A DNA stretch of 64,000 nucleotides from Athripsodes cinereus (GCA_947579605.1 OX388325.1:13697572-13761571); one strand, 5' to 3'. Counted from the first letter of the stretch, positions 44,390-56,459 are shown. Notes: generated by a model not told the origin, from the letters alone. Numbers and translations are program-made.

Positions 44390-46190
44390 AAGTTTTACAT
44401 AAAATATATATAATTAACTTAAGTTACACATTAAGCGATTGGGTATACCTTATTTAAGTTAAGCTAAACATTAAACGATAGGACACCTTTGTGTATTCGA
44501 GATTCTCATTTAATCTATTTATTTATTTATATTATAATGTGGATATAATGTTAAAGAATTCATTAATTGTAGGGTGTCCTTGAGATGCTTTAGCACGTAA
44601 ACAACACTTGCATTTTGTCAAGTAATAAACAAAAAATTAACTTTCTTTTAATTTCAAATAAAACGATAGGATATTCTCATTTAAGCGATTGGGTATACCT
44701 TATTTAAGTTAAGCTAAACATTAAACGATAGGACACCTTTGTGTATTCGAGATTCTCGTTTAATCTATTTATTTATTTATATTATAATGTGGATATAATG
44801 TTAAAGAATTCATTAATTGTAGGGTGTCCTTGAGATGCTTTAGCACGTAAACAACACTTGCATTTTGTCAAGTAATAAACAAAAAATTAACTTTCTTTTA
44901 ATTTCAAATAAAACGATAGGATATTCTCATTTAAGCGATTGGGTATACCTTATTTAAGTTGTACATAAAATGATGGAATATACCTTATTTAAGTTAAGCT
45001 AAACAGTAAACGATAGGACGCCTTTATTTATTTATTTATACAGTTGTATACGGCGCAAGCCTTTTACATGTTTTAATATAAGACAGACTACAAAACATAT
45101 ATATACGCAATACAAATTCACATTAATACATCGTACAATTAAGAAATAAGTCAAGAATTAATAATATAAAGTATATAAATTAGGTACATCAAAACTACTG
45201 ATTATATAAATAATTAAAGAGACAATACAATCACAAGGTTTCAAATAAAAGTCAGAAATTCAATAAAAGTTATAGAATGTGATGATATAAAAAAAAAAAC
45301 ATTAAAAAAATAGATTCTAAACATAAATTACTAGTATAAAACAAATTAAATGATTATACACAATATAGCAGAATTAAGCATTTCAACATTTCATCAAATC
45401 AAATTTATCAGTCAGAATGATCAAACAAAATAGTCAAAAAGTTAATATGAGTCAACATAATAAAAATTCTTAAAAATAGTAAACATTTACTTAATCTAGA
45501 TTCTCGTTTAATCTATTTATTTATTTACTTGAATTTTGTCTAGTAATAAATAAATAAATAAACTTTCTTTAAGTTACAAATGAAACGATAGGACATACCT
45601 CACATAAGTAACACATTAAGTGATTGGGTATACCTTATTTAAGTTGTACATAAAATGATGGAATATACCTTATTTAAGTTAAGCTAAACATCAAACGATA
45701 GGACGCCTTTATGTAATCAAGATTCTCGTTTAATCTATTTATTTATTTATATTGTATTCTGGATATAATGTTATAGAATTTATGAATTGTAGGGTGTCCT
45801 TGAGATGCTTTAGCACGTAAACGACACTAACTTGAATTTTGTCTAGTAATAAATAAATAAATAAACTTTCTTTAAGTTACAAATGAAACGATAGGACATA
45901 CCTCACATAAGTTACACATTAAGTGATTGGGTATACCTTATTTAAGTTATGCTAAACATTAAACGATAGGACATCTTTATGTATTCGATATTCTCGTTTA
46001 ATCTATTTATTTATTTATATTGTAATGTGGATATAATGTTATAAAATTTATGAATTGTAGAGTGTCCTTGAGATGCTTTAGCAAGTAAACGACAATTTAA
46101 TTTTGTCTAGTAATAAATAAATAAATATACTTTCTTTAAGTTACAAATAAAACGATAGGACATACCTCATTTAAGTAACACATAATTATA
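44390..46190 (+). repeat. Satellite-like array, 250-bp and diverged units
   Basis: Two nearly identical 250-bp units start at 44431 and 44681, and a third begins at 44931. Diverged units follow at about 45577-46170 after a LINE-tail insertion. Units contain acgataggata and gggtataccttatttaag, the same motif as in zinc-finger 3' flanks (1617, 20818, 42680), and a 'gtgtccttgagatgcttta' block. Confidence 0.8.
45023..45487 (-). mobile_element. 5'-truncated LINE 3' end
   Basis: Near-identical to the 3' UTR of the LINE at 60731-64000 (compare 60731-61200), including the GGC-N4-GCC hairpin at 45052-45061 and (TAAA)n tail. Interrupts the satellite array. Confidence 0.85.
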
Positions 46191-46263
46191 TATTTATATA
46201 TTTTTTTTATTAAATTTTCCAAAAACAAAAATAACATAATAAACAATATTATGGAATATATTA

Positions 46264-46954
46264 TGGCCAATTCTGAATCTTAATGAACTAACTAACTAAA
46301 AAGTTGATTAATATTAGTTATTATGTAGTATTCAGCATTAGTTATGAACTGTAAACAACTATAAACTCGAGAACCACCAAGTGCAAACGGTAAAATCTAT
46401 GGGACAAACTAATATTAGTCAGTGATGCCGCAATACAAAATGTTTTTCACGTTCCGATTTACACTTCTGGCAACAATTTGATAGTTTTCGCGCGTGAAAA
46501 TTGTGAAATGTCAGACTTGCCGATATATTTTGGCGTTCGTATTTGCGTCGGTGGTGGTGTAATTTTACAATTTATACATGCTAAGAGTTGCCCTAAAAAT
46601 ATAAATTTTTACTTTTAATTGAAAAAACAACTTAACACTTCCAAAATATAGCAATATTCTGCGGTAAAATGACAGCAACTAATAATATTCGCACATTAAA
46701 AGTCGCGAATAAAATTCTGCCAAATCCAACTTATTTTAGTCGTCGGCTGTCAACTAAAATTTCATTCTGAATACGAAATCCATAGATTCTCGAAATTTAT
46801 AGTTGTACTAAGGTGTCAAAATGAACTAATGAACTAAATTAGTACCGAAAACTGTGAATACGAATTAGAACTAATTATCATGACTCGACTATCTTCTCAC
46901 ACTTAGTTGACTTAGTTAGTGCAACTAAACTATTTTATGATTCAGAATTGGCCA
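46264..46954. mobile_element. MITE, ~690 bp, TA-flanked
   Basis: TIRs TGGCCAATTCTGAATC at both ends in inverted orientation, with TA on each side (46262-46263 and 46955-46956). Internal gttagt repeats. TA duplication suggests a Tc1/mariner-type source; no transposase present. Confidence 0.75.
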
Positions 46955-47032
46955 TATTGCCCCACTAGATTAATGTTCTTCAGGTCTCTCTCAGACTCCC
47001 TTCTGCCCCTGTCCTTGAGCCATTTCGTCATA

Positions 47033-47220
47033 TATATATCTATTGTTTAACTGTTATAACAATAAAGCCAATGTGTAAGCATAGTACTTGTGTTTTTTAT
47101 CTTTTGTCTTATATCACTTTCTCATGTAACATACGTATGGAATGCTTTGGAATGCAAATCATCTGTTATTATTATACGAGGGAAATGTTCAAATGGACGA
47201 CCGAAAACAGTATTAGTCGA
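47033..47220 (+). other. 3' flank of the second zinc-finger gene, part 2
   Basis: Matches 20874-21000 and 21095 onward: 'ataacaataaagccaatgtg' (polyA-like signal) and 'gaatgctttggaatgcaaat'. It is displaced about 4.3 kb from part 1. Confidence 0.65.
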
Positions 47221-47284
47221 CTAACAATGTGACATTTAACATGTATTTAATTCAGCGATGAGGTGTGCCACCCATCTTGAAGCT

Positions 47285-47400
47285 CGTAACATTTATCGGC
47301 ACGCAGAGAATGACTTGCATGTTTACTCCACGTAATTTATCTGCTGGTAACCCTTCTTGTGGGGAATGCCGTGATGGTATGAATAAATGAATATGAGAAG
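47285..47400 (+). mobile_element. Short RTE-like 3' end
   Basis: Plus-oriented copy of the 43503 family (ggaatgccgtgatggtat), followed by a scrap of RTE coding sequence (atgagaagaatggttggt). Confidence 0.55.
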
Positions 47401-47552
47401 AATGGTTGGTAAAACGCTGCGTAGAAATGTTATTGTTTGTGCAATTGTAGAAATTTAAGCTAGTCAATAAATATACGCTATTCGCATTCGCGAATGTCGG
47501 CAACAAATATTCGCGTTCGCGAATATCCAAAATCACACGTTCGTTACATCAC

Positions 47553-47620
47553 TACTCATAATACAAGATTCATATCTCAGTTTGGGACTAGCTCTGTCTA
47601 TGTAAATTGTCTATACATGT
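47553..47620 (+). mobile_element. SINE family A tail fragment
   Basis: cataatacaagattcatatc ... gggactagctctgtctatg, the 3' body shared with 3167, 53896 and 57188. Confidence 0.6.
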
Positions 47621-47678
47621 CATGTTATGTTATTAAAGAAAATTGTTTTTTTTTGTTTTGCATCCTGAGAATAGCAAC

Positions 47679-48572
47679 TTATTATCTTGTATGTTGCAAC
47701 TTATTATCCTGTATGTTGCAACTTATTATCCTGTATGTTGCCACTTATTATCGGAAACTAATTATTTGATCGGCTATTAATCCATTCGTTCGGCAAGAAA
47801 AAATCAGCATTTAAGTCATTTGCGCAGCAAACAATGTTTTCATCGGCAATAAATAAAAAATAATCGCAACACTTGTTTAACAAACAAACTTGGTTATATC
47901 AACAAATTAACAAAAATCGCACAACAAAATAATTAATTGACCAGCAGAATTGTTATTTGAGCAGCAGAATTATTATTTGAGCAGCAGAATTATTATTTGA
48001 CCGGCAGAAAATATTAGATAAACAATATTTTTCACACACCGATTTACCTTCGGATCCACATGAAGTTTTTGTGATTTCTTACCAAATTAATGATGACTAC
48101 GAAAATAATGCCAGTTTCCGCTTTGCTATATTAACGAAATATCTAACTGAAATGTCGAAAAACGCTAGAATCGTTGCTAGATGCTACATATAAAATCACA
48201 TATAAAGATGCTACATACAAAGATTTATTATTTGAACAAGATTAAAAATTTAGCTTTCACAAGTTTAATTAAAATTAGCTCACGGTTTGCTGCTCATTTA
48301 TTTGTTTTGCCTCACAAATAATCATTATGCTGGTCAAATAATAATTTTGCTGGTCGATTAAATTTAGAGTTTTACAATATCATATTATTATTTGTAATAC
48401 AAATATAATTTTCTCGCTGGGCATAAGTAGCATATCAAAATTATATATTTGTCGACAGAATACATTTTTCTGCTGAACAAAACTTCAATATTATGCTGAT
48501 CGTTTAAATGATAGCCCTTATTATCCTGTATGCTGCAACTTATTATCCTGTATGTTGCAACTTATTTACAAG
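47679..48572. repeat. 22-bp tandem repeat split by a MITE
   Basis: Units of ttattatcctgtatgttgca (22-bp period) occur about 3-4 times before 47752 and twice after 48517; the gap is the insertion at 47771-48517. Confidence 0.75.
47771..48517. mobile_element. MITE rich in GCTGGTC/GACCAGC words
   Basis: Ends show similar inverted termini (GGCTAT...CG.TC.GCA). Inside, 'ttatttgagcagcagaatta' repeats on the left and the inverted 'ttttgctggtcaaataa' on the right make a fold-back. It disrupts the 22-bp array. Related fragment at 2590-2900. Confidence 0.55.
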
Positions 48573-48779
48573 CATTCTCTTCACAACATCCATCTCCCAC
48601 TCTCTTATTCTCCTAATAGAAAACATACATGAAAATATTAGATAGATATATCTATGCAAATTCTGTAGACGTTAATTAAAGGCAAACTCCCTTTGGAAAT
48701 CTAGATTCATTAGGATATTAAAACTCTCAAATTAATATTTTATATTGCTCATTGATCTGTGTGAATATTAAAAGGTTAT
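48573..48779. other. No recognisable feature
   Basis: AT-rich sequence without gene or repeat match. Confidence 0.3.
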
Positions 48780-48930
48780 TTACAGTTGTTCACTATCCAG
48801 TGATCACACTCTGGATGATCCTCCAAAATGAAAAGGTGTGACTGTGAACATCTGACGTTTCATCAGCGATTACTACTCGACATAATTTTGATGAAAGGTC
48901 CTTTCACTGAAAAGACCATAAACAAGTTTT
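48780..48930. repeat. Dispersed repeat, inverted copy of 14105-14490
   Basis: Includes 'gatcctccaaaatgaaaa' and 'tcatcagcgattacta'. A further fragment is at 49165-49225. Confidence 0.6.
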
Positions 48931-49249
48931 ATAAATTTTTTTTTTTACCATAAACAAGTCTCTGTGAATTATTATTGAAAGTCAGAATCATAATATACAA
49001 AATTATCATGCTGTCGAGAATTATATTATTTTGTTTTCATTGTGTTATTTTTAATTTATTAATTTGTATAGTTATTTTTTTACGAAAATACGTCAAACTA
49101 CATACAACATGACCGTGAGTGTTGACATGGCAGTGAAAGCATAGGATGAACAAATGTGAATAGACGTGTTCACTTTCGATGAACAGCTTGACCCTGACAC
49201 TCTGAATGATCATCCAAAGTGAAACAATGTGAATGGTACTTAACATCAT

Positions 49250-50640
49250 GACAGTACCAACCTACAATATCTATTCTATTCTATTTTTCTCAAGACCGTC
49301 CACTCGTTTGCGAGTGATTAAGGCCTAGTATTTCATACTGGCCTTAGGGCTACTTTGAAACGCGATCCAAAATAATTCCAGTAATCCTGTATATCAATGT
49401 CGATAAACTTCAAGATAGGACCTATCTAGCTCAAAAATGTTAGGGCCAGTCAGAGTACAGTTTAGTGTATCCTCAACATGCGCGCAACTAGTCTCGCGCG
49501 CCGTATTTTGAAACTTCATTACTTTTCGGGAAATATTTTTACACAGACCACAGACTGTTGTTTATTTCATCAATTTTATTTTAATTTAGGTTTTGTATTA
49601 CAAGAAATATTCTGTTTATGTTAAATAATTATAAGTCATTTCAATACTATTTAATTTGCATTTATTTTTACAGATTTTGTTTATAAAACGCATTGCATGA
49701 AACTACAACTACTATATAAATATAGAAATCTTTAGTAAAAATAAATACATAAAACAATATAATGTATGATACGAAATTGATACATCTATTTATGTTGATC
49801 TACCCGACAATAATGCGGCCTTTATTATTTTAAGTTATTATAATAAGTTATACTGTGTATATTATATACAATATTCATCACTTTATCAGATATATTTATT
49901 TCCTTTACTAGCAACACTTGTTCTACCTGCGCGGTCTATTGTTTACAACCACTCGTTATTTCGCATTAGAGTCTATTATATCAAAAACAGAACTTAAGTG
50001 ACTCAAAATGTAAGGGACAGATTGAGTGACCTCTGTACGGGCAAACATTTACTTATATCGTCTCTCTTCTGACTAAAAGTCGTATCTTAAATGTAAAATG
50101 TTTAGGAGAGCGTTTTTTTGTGTTTTGTCGTGCATATTTTCGTCTCTCCTAGTTATATGGAATAGTGTAAATATATAACATTATTTTATTTGTACCTATT
50201 TTTATATATCTCAGAATAATTTTTGTGATGAAATTTTGAGGAATTAGTAGATACAACAAATTTTATTTAGAATAATTCGTAAATACTACAACAAATCAGA
50301 AAGCTATTCCAGGATAACGGTAATAGTTACAGGTGTGATCTTCAGTGAGAACATGCAGGGCACATTGGTGATCATAACTCGATTTCGCCAAAAATGTCAG
50401 ATACGACAGAAGAGGAACGATATGTTGGTGTACTTAAATTACTTGTGAAAATTTAACTTAAATGAATAAAATAAAACAATATGATTACTTCCACAAAGAC
50501 TTAATTAATATTGCGAGCAGGGTTTTAAAAGCTTCCGTTTTCATCATCAAGCTAACATAAAGGTATCTAGTAAAACGTATCTCTTTACGTGAACCTGATG
50601 ATGAGAGCGGAAGCTATTGAAAGCCGGCTCACAAATTAAC
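49250..50640. other. No gene recognised
   Basis: AT-rich, with two loosely similar direct segments (about 49434 and 50004, 'aaaatgt(t/a)aggg') and no ORF worth calling. Confidence 0.3.
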
Positions 50641-50659
50641 AAAGTCCATTACTACACTA

Positions 50660-50905
50660 TACCATCACGGCATATCCCACAAGTGGGGTTGCCAGTAGAC
50701 CAGCTAAACATGTTACCTGTCCTCCTTATACCAATAAATATTCAGACTTTCAGAATAATGAGTGGCAATCCTCATAGCTGAATTTAAGATTTAAAATGTT
50801 TTTATTTTTTCGAACACCTGCCTTTTACAGGGCACTCGAAAACTTACGGAAAAGAGTGGGAGACCAATATTGTTGGTCGGGTGTCGCATTTACGCATTAT
50901 TTCAA
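50660..50905 (-). mobile_element. Short RTE-like 3' end followed by a MITE fragment
   Basis: 50660-50755 carries taccatcacggcatatccca. 50755-50905 resembles the end of the 53264-53760 MITE ('aatcctcatagctgaattt', 'cgaacacctgcc'). Confidence 0.55.
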
Positions 50906-51273
50906 ACCTTCCAACGTCGGATAGCTAAGTAAGATGTATGTATGTAGATATCTGTTAGCAATGATGAAATTAGCAGGAAGAAATTCGTTAATCGAGTTTA
51001 CTCTGTAAAGTCTCTTTGAGATGGAAACGAACGAGAACACCGCAATGGTAAACAGAGGCGTCTTAAGGGGATAGTGTGACACCGTTTGTGCCTAGGAGAT
51101 AAAGTTAAAAGGTGTTCAAAAAAAAGAAAACATTAGTTTTTCATTTATGTCCAATGAGAGGACAATGATCTTTCGTTTAGGAGTTTTCCGATGATATTTA
51201 TATCCCTCTTACACAATACACCGTTCCTATGATGACAGTAACAGTAAAGTCTCTCATTTATGTCCAATAACAG

Positions 51274-51540
51274 CTACCTACCATGACCTAACATGGTCAA
51301 TTTGGAAAACCCTCAACGGGATCAGAACAGGAGTAGGACGCACAAGGAAGAACCTTCAGAGATGGGGTTTGGCTGAGAGGACGGTGTGTGACTGTGGAGA
51401 GTAGCAAAACACTGGGCACCTCCTGATATGTCCAATGGCTCCCAGACAGTGTCACTGGGAGGAATTCGTGGAGCGAACTCACTTGGGAGAAGCTGCAAGA
51501 GAGGTAGTGGCTTTCTGGGAGGGAATAGGAATATAGATTT
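51274..51540 (+). pseudogene. LINE C-terminal fragment (RNase H tail and zinc knuckle)
   Basis: Translates WKTLNGIRTGVGRTRKNLQR, then CDCGE, a TAG stop, NTGHLLICPM and WEEFVERT. The 'LN.(I/L)RTG.GR...NL..WG' followed by C.C...(D/G)HLL.CP pattern is standard at the C-terminus of several LINE groups. Confidence 0.65.
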
Positions 51541-51544
51541 TAAT

Positions 51545-52084
51545 GTTTTGTTATTTTTATAGCTTGCTGACCGACACGAAAAGAAGAATAATAGCTGCAC
51601 AGTGGACGACGTTACGAGAACGTGTCAATTTTCGTAGCTACTTGTGTATCATTAGATTTATTAAATAAATTTACTGACACAGACCCTGTGCGAATTATCC
51701 TGAACACAGATTGAACCTTAAACTCCAAGTACTGGAGAGTACAGAACCTAGTAAGTACACAGAGAATGTGTATGTGAGAGAGATAGAGGGAGGACATTGG
51801 GGTGGGACAATAGACTAAGGGTGAAGAACAATATATAGAAGCATTATTATTATTATTGTTCACTGCCACAAATTCCAGTACTTTTAGTTACAAAATAGGT
51901 ATAAATCAATTAAAACACGACTCCTATGATATTATCTATTGGTTCCTGTTATCTTCTCAGAACTGGAGTTTAAAATTTCTGAAGGGATGACAGGGTGTTT
52001 TTTTTCTCGTTTTTTTAAGTAGGTAAGTGATTTTTTAAATGGTCTAATATGATGGAATATTACATCATTTTCCATGACTGTTAT
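51545..52084. other. No recognisable feature
   Basis: No supported gene, RNA or repeat in this stretch. Confidence 0.3.
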
Positions 52085-52425
52085 TATTATTTTATTTATT
52101 TATTTCACAATCCACGGCGTGAGCCTTTTACATGTTCATGAATAAATAATAAACAAATCAAATATCTCATTCACAACACAGTTGGAAAACAAGAATTAAC
52201 AAAACACAAAAAAGAATCATTTCATAAGAATAATAATTTAAGTCAATCATAAAATATTGGAGTGTCAGTACAGAATGTCAATGAAATGTTTAGTATTTAA
52301 TATGTCAAGAATTAAAATTGAAAAAAAAATAAAACAATACTTAAAAATAATCACATTTCAATTTGAAATACATATTTCAAAAACTCCTCAGTTTTTTTTA
52401 AAGAATATTTACTCGAATTATTAAG
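52085..52425 (-). mobile_element. 5'-truncated LINE 3' end
   Basis: Starts with (TTTA)n on the plus strand, then the complement of the conserved 3' hairpin (52116-52125) and an A/T-rich UTR. Related to, but diverged from, the 45023 and 60731 copies. Confidence 0.6.
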
Positions 52426-52504
52426 TATCCGGTACTTTAACCGAATATCCGATTATCACTGGTATTTACATTTTTTTTATACCTATTATCCTATTATTAC
52501 AATG

Positions 52505-52575
52505 CGCTGGCGGGCCGCAGATATACCGACCAAGGGCCGCATGCGGCCCGCGGGTTGCAGTTTGTGCATCGCTTT
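52505..52575. repeat. hAT-like terminus
   Basis: gggccgcatgcggcccgcgg block shared with 32072-32110. The other end was not found. Confidence 0.4.
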
Positions 52576-53150
52576 CATAGTGTATTGTGAAAGAGGGGCG
52601 TACAGGCCATCGGAACTCTTGTTAGAAAAATAACAGTGTTTTTTAAGATATACTTAGGTACATTTCAAATAAATAGCGCACCTTGTTTTTAGAATCTCAG
52701 TTTTGCTAATATTGAGACAATGGTGGTATTTATATCGACAACTAGTCTATTTTACCCGGTGACTACAGATTCGTTATCCTAATTCAATTATCAATATACA
52801 TATACCGACACAAAAGCCTTAATATAACATACCTAGGTAGGTACATAACATGAATTGTGTTATAAAACAATGTTTCAAACCACACCAATTTCAAATCGAG
52901 TTAATAAAGATATCTACCGTATATTGATTTTTAAGTTAACACTTACGGAGTCTGTTAGACAGTATCAGCAAAAGTGCCGAAAAATGGTACTTCACTTTGT
53001 TGCAATGAAAATACATATGAGCGCTCCATCTAGGTATTATAAATAAAAATCTATGAGTGATAATTATGTCATGATTGTAATATAGTAAAAAGAGGACACT
53101 GATGTGCCCCTTTTCACCGCATCTGTTACAACCTTTTACTACTATTTCTA
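52576..53150. other. No recognisable feature
   Basis: No supported gene or element boundary. Confidence 0.3.
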
Positions 53151-53245
53151 CTACTCTACCATCACGGTTTATCCCATAAGAGGAGTAATCAGCAGACCAG
53201 CTGCATGTAATAAACACTCCAGCTGTCCTCTTCGTGCAAATAAAA
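53151..53245 (-). mobile_element. Short RTE-like 3' end
   Basis: ctaccatcacggtttatccc ... agcagaccagctgcatgt; same family as 43503. Confidence 0.55.
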
Positions 53246-53263
53246 AAATAAGACATTCAAGTA

Positions 53264-53760
53264 GGGTGGCAAACCTCATTGCTGAATTTGAGATGTAAAA
53301 TGTCTTTATTTTTCCAACACCTGCCATCTACAGAAAATTCAAAAACTTACGATAAATAGTGGGACATCAATTCTTTACCGGGTGCTCCATGATCTCAAGA
53401 TGAATTATTTAACATCTGCCTTTAGCAGGACACATTTAAAGACATTTAACATCTCAAATTCAACAATGATGATGTTTGCCACCTATTTCGTGGAGCACAC
53501 TGCAAAGAATTATTGGTTTTTCATTCTATTCCATAAGTGTTTGAGTGTCTTGTAAAAGGCAGGCGTTCGAAAAAAATTAAAACATTTTACATCTCTAATT
53601 CAGCAATGATGTTTGCAATCCATTCCGTGGACCACCCTACAAAGAATAGTTGGTCTCTGATTCTTTTTCGTAAGTTTTCGAGTGTCCTGTGAAGGGCAGG
53701 AGTTTGAAAAAATAAAGACATTTAACCTATTTAATTCAGTAGAGATGAGGTTTTCCACCC
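53264..53760. mobile_element. MITE, ~500 bp, with internal repeats
   Basis: TIRs GGGTGG(C/A)AAACCTCAT in inverted orientation. Internal modules ('ttcgtaagttttcgagtgtc', 'aaagacatttaacatctc') recur in both orientations, so the element looks like an end-amplified fold-back. Fragments are at 5470 and 50755. Confidence 0.7.
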
Positions 53761-53895
53761 AACATGAATATATTTTTTATTTGTTGTTTAGGAGATGACA
53801 GCTTACACATTTATTATATTATGAGCAGCTGGTTTCCTGGCTAACCCACGGGATGATCCGTTATTTTTTTTTTTTTTTTTTTTTTTATTTTACGT

Positions 53896-53964
53896 GTAGA
53901 CAATTCACACAGACCGAGCTAGTCCCAAACTAAGATATGAATCTTGTATTATGGGTACTAACAC
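53896..53964 (-). mobile_element. SINE family A, 3' body fragment
   Basis: gacaattcacacagaccgag and cataatacaag complement, adjacent to a (T)n run. Confidence 0.6.
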
Positions 53965-53994
53965 GGTTATATTATATATGTATTATCATGTTGG

Positions 53995-54395
53995 TACTAT
54001 ACCCTTATGCCATGTCCCAGGAGGGGTAGACAGAGAGAACGGAACGCCATATAGATCTAGCTATCCTTACATTCTTCTTTCGCTTCCTCTGCATTCATCC
54101 AGTTTCTCATACATGCACGCCGATTTCTCTTACTCAACACGCGTCCGTCCTTAAGAATTTGGTCCACGTGATCAAGCCACGTGGTTCTTGGACGTCCGCG
54201 CTTCCTCACACCCTTTATTTCAGATAAATACATCCTCTTCGTCATCCTTTCATCTTGCATTCGCTCAAAATGTCCAAACCATCTCAACTTGTTTACACGC
54301 ATTCTGTCCACAACACTCCTCTCACATCCGCTCATTCTCCTGATATCCTCATTCTTCACTCTATCCCGCAACGTTTTACCAACCATTCTTCTCAG
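53995..54395 (-). pseudogene. RTE-like 3' fragment
   Basis: Minus-strand protein NKLRWFGHFERM ... GVRKRGRPRTTWLDHVDQ, nearly identical to the C-terminus of the element at 23087-26067, followed by its 3' end. Confidence 0.85.
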
Positions 54396-54743
54396 TGAAT
54401 TTATGTTGGTACTTTATTAAATTATATATTATTTAAATGCCAAAATATTATACCTGCAAATTAACATTTAAACAAAACATCTGTTAATATTTCCACATGA
54501 GGTAATTATAGGAAGCGGGGAATTGTACAGATTATGCAGTTATTTATGTCAAAAGTTATCATATGAGCTTATTTGCGAACTTCCGATTTAAGTTTATATT
54601 ATATGAGAAAGCTTAATTTAATGATAATAGATATTAATTTGAAGTTACATATTTAGTGTAGGTATAAACTTCTCTCACAAAATTTACGATATAAAAAAAT
54701 CTTTTTAAGAAGGAACAAAATTGTATTGTAATGTTTTATGGGC
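54396..54743. other. No recognisable feature
   Basis: AT-rich; nothing supported. Confidence 0.3.
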
Positions 54744-54897
54744 TTTTGTTATAAACTCAAATACAACCCTATACACCTTTCACAATAAGCTACAAAAAGC
54801 TTGTGTCGTGAAAGGGGAGTTTGCCGGCACCTGGTATCAAACCACAGACCCCTTGTTCACGAGGCCGACACTCTACCTCCAGGCTACTGACGAACTC
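54744..54897 (-). mobile_element. tRNA-derived SINE family B
   Basis: Minus-strand head 'gtggaggtagag' (A-box-like) and a B-box-like 'ggttygataccaggtgcc', then 'ctttcacgacacaagctttt'. Same family as 59253 and 59965. Confidence 0.65.
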
Positions 54898-54972
54898 TAT
54901 TGTTTGTTTATAATACTTACAATTTTTTTAATTGTTTTACCTTTTCGGCACAACGTAGGTACAGATGACAAA

Positions 54973-55290
54973 ACCAATCAGATATCTCAATTAGAAAACC
55001 ACGTTTGCACAATGTAACATTGTGCAAACTATACTCGGAAGAAGTGAGAAAGGCGTCCCAACGCTTAAAACGAATTGGGTCTAGGATGGTTTAAGTGATC
55101 ACTTTTGGTGTCCATGGACAACTTTCACCAATCCTGCCATTCTCACTGTCACGATGTTTTAAACTCCACCAATTGAGAAACACTCTTTGCAAAACCATAG
55201 AAGCAACCGTCTTTTGGGATCACATCTTCCGATTAAATTTTGCACAATTGTGTAAACATGGTTCTCCAATTGAGATGTCTTATTGGTTTT
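54973..55290. repeat. Inverted repeat around a 12-bp-arm palindrome
   Basis: 54973-55014 pairs with 55246-55290 (ccaat(c/a)aga.atctcaatt). 55003-55029 is itself GTTTGCACAATG-taa-CATTGTGCAAAC. Confidence 0.65.
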
Positions 55291-55392
55291 GTTTTATTAT
55301 TATATACTTACTTTTGCACATTTTGTACTTTAAAATTACTTATTTGATTCAAATTACTCATTTTTTGCCCAAATTTTGGTGTTTTCTGTAAC

Positions 55393-55790
55393 CATATCGA
55401 TGGTTTAAAGCACAGAAGACACATGTCCACATTTGACAGTTTAGGGGAAACAACTCAATTAACTAACTAATTTGAAATTAATTTTGAAGATGTCCTTGAT
55501 AGACATGTGCTTTTTAAGAATCAAGAAAATCAACATAAATACATTCTCAAATATTTTATGTGACATGTTGCATCAAAAAGATGATAATTCAAGAACGTGT
55601 GGCATTTGGTTTTTGTCAAATATTTCGATAATGATAGTATTACTGGTAATTGTGTAATCAGGACATAGAAGAAGGTTGATTTTACACATTTATTTCACAT
55701 AGAAGAAGGTTGATTTTTAACAATTATTATTGACTCATTTTACCTAAATAGTGGACATGTGTCTTTTATGCTTTAAAGCATCGATATATT
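55393..55790. repeat. Inverted repeat, ~40-bp arms, MITE-like
   Basis: 55393-55432 and 55752-55790 are inverted copies sharing 'agacacatgtccac' and 'atatcgatg.tttaaagca'. The interior has no ORF but a small direct duplication (gaagaaggttgattt). Confidence 0.65.
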
Positions 55791-56262
55791 TATTTTTATT
55801 TATTTATTCTTTACTGTACATTGGTAACAAGCAAATTCACACAAAAATACATTTCAAACAAAGACAATCATACAATCAATATACAGAGGGCGAGTTTATC
55901 GCAGATGCGCGATTTCTTCCAACTAACCCAATTTCATAAAACTTTCACATAAAGAAAATCTTAAAGAAAGGAAAGAGGAGGTAAAAAAGGAGAAGAATAT
56001 GTAGGAAAAGGGACTAGGATACAGAAGCCATATTTTGTGTGATAAAATGGTCCTTGACCGCCCGCTTGAAAGCTTGAAGAGTGGGGAGCAACCTTATCCT
56101 GGAAGGCAAACTATTCCAACAGCGAGCACCATGAACAGAAAAAGAGTTTGTAAAAAAGTTTGAGCTATGAGCTGGTATCGCCAGAAGACGCTCGCTATTG
56201 GATCGATCGGATAAATGCTTGTATACTTTCAACTTATTTTTATGTCAATAAAGTTTTATTTA
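55785..56262 (-). pseudogene. LINE C-terminus and 3' end
   Basis: The minus-strand 72-aa frame (56232-56014) reads FTNSFSVHGARCWNSLPSRI then FKRAVKDHF, the standard C-terminal block of Jockey/CR1-type LINE proteins. A UTR follows, ending in AAAT repeats at about 55790. Confidence 0.75.
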
Positions 56263-56459
56263 TTTATTACACGCAGCTAGTATACTGGTTACCCCACATA
56301 GTTATAATCTTGATAAAAACAAATCGATAAGAACACCTTGAATTCTCTGAAGTTTATTAATTCACTTTTCTTTAGATCCTGCGCAGTGGATTGCATTGTC
56401 ATATTTTGCGTGTAACTCCTCTTTTCAAGATTTATATAAAAGGAAACTCCAAAACTTAC

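Noticed and set aside
44390..46190. LTRs of a retrotransposon
   Set aside because: Three or more adjacent 250-bp units with no coding region, PBS or TGTT...AACA termini between them; a satellite is simpler.
47679..48572. 22-bp direct repeats as a possible CRISPR array
   Set aside because: Units are contiguous with no spacers and the DNA is eukaryotic.
48871..48900. ctgatgaaacg on the minus strand as a hammerhead core
   Set aside because: The GAAA box directly abuts the core with no stem II.
50590..50625. Second hammerhead candidate at ctgatgatgagagc
   Set aside because: No GAAA at a suitable distance with a pairing stem II, and no matching stem III or cleavage site.
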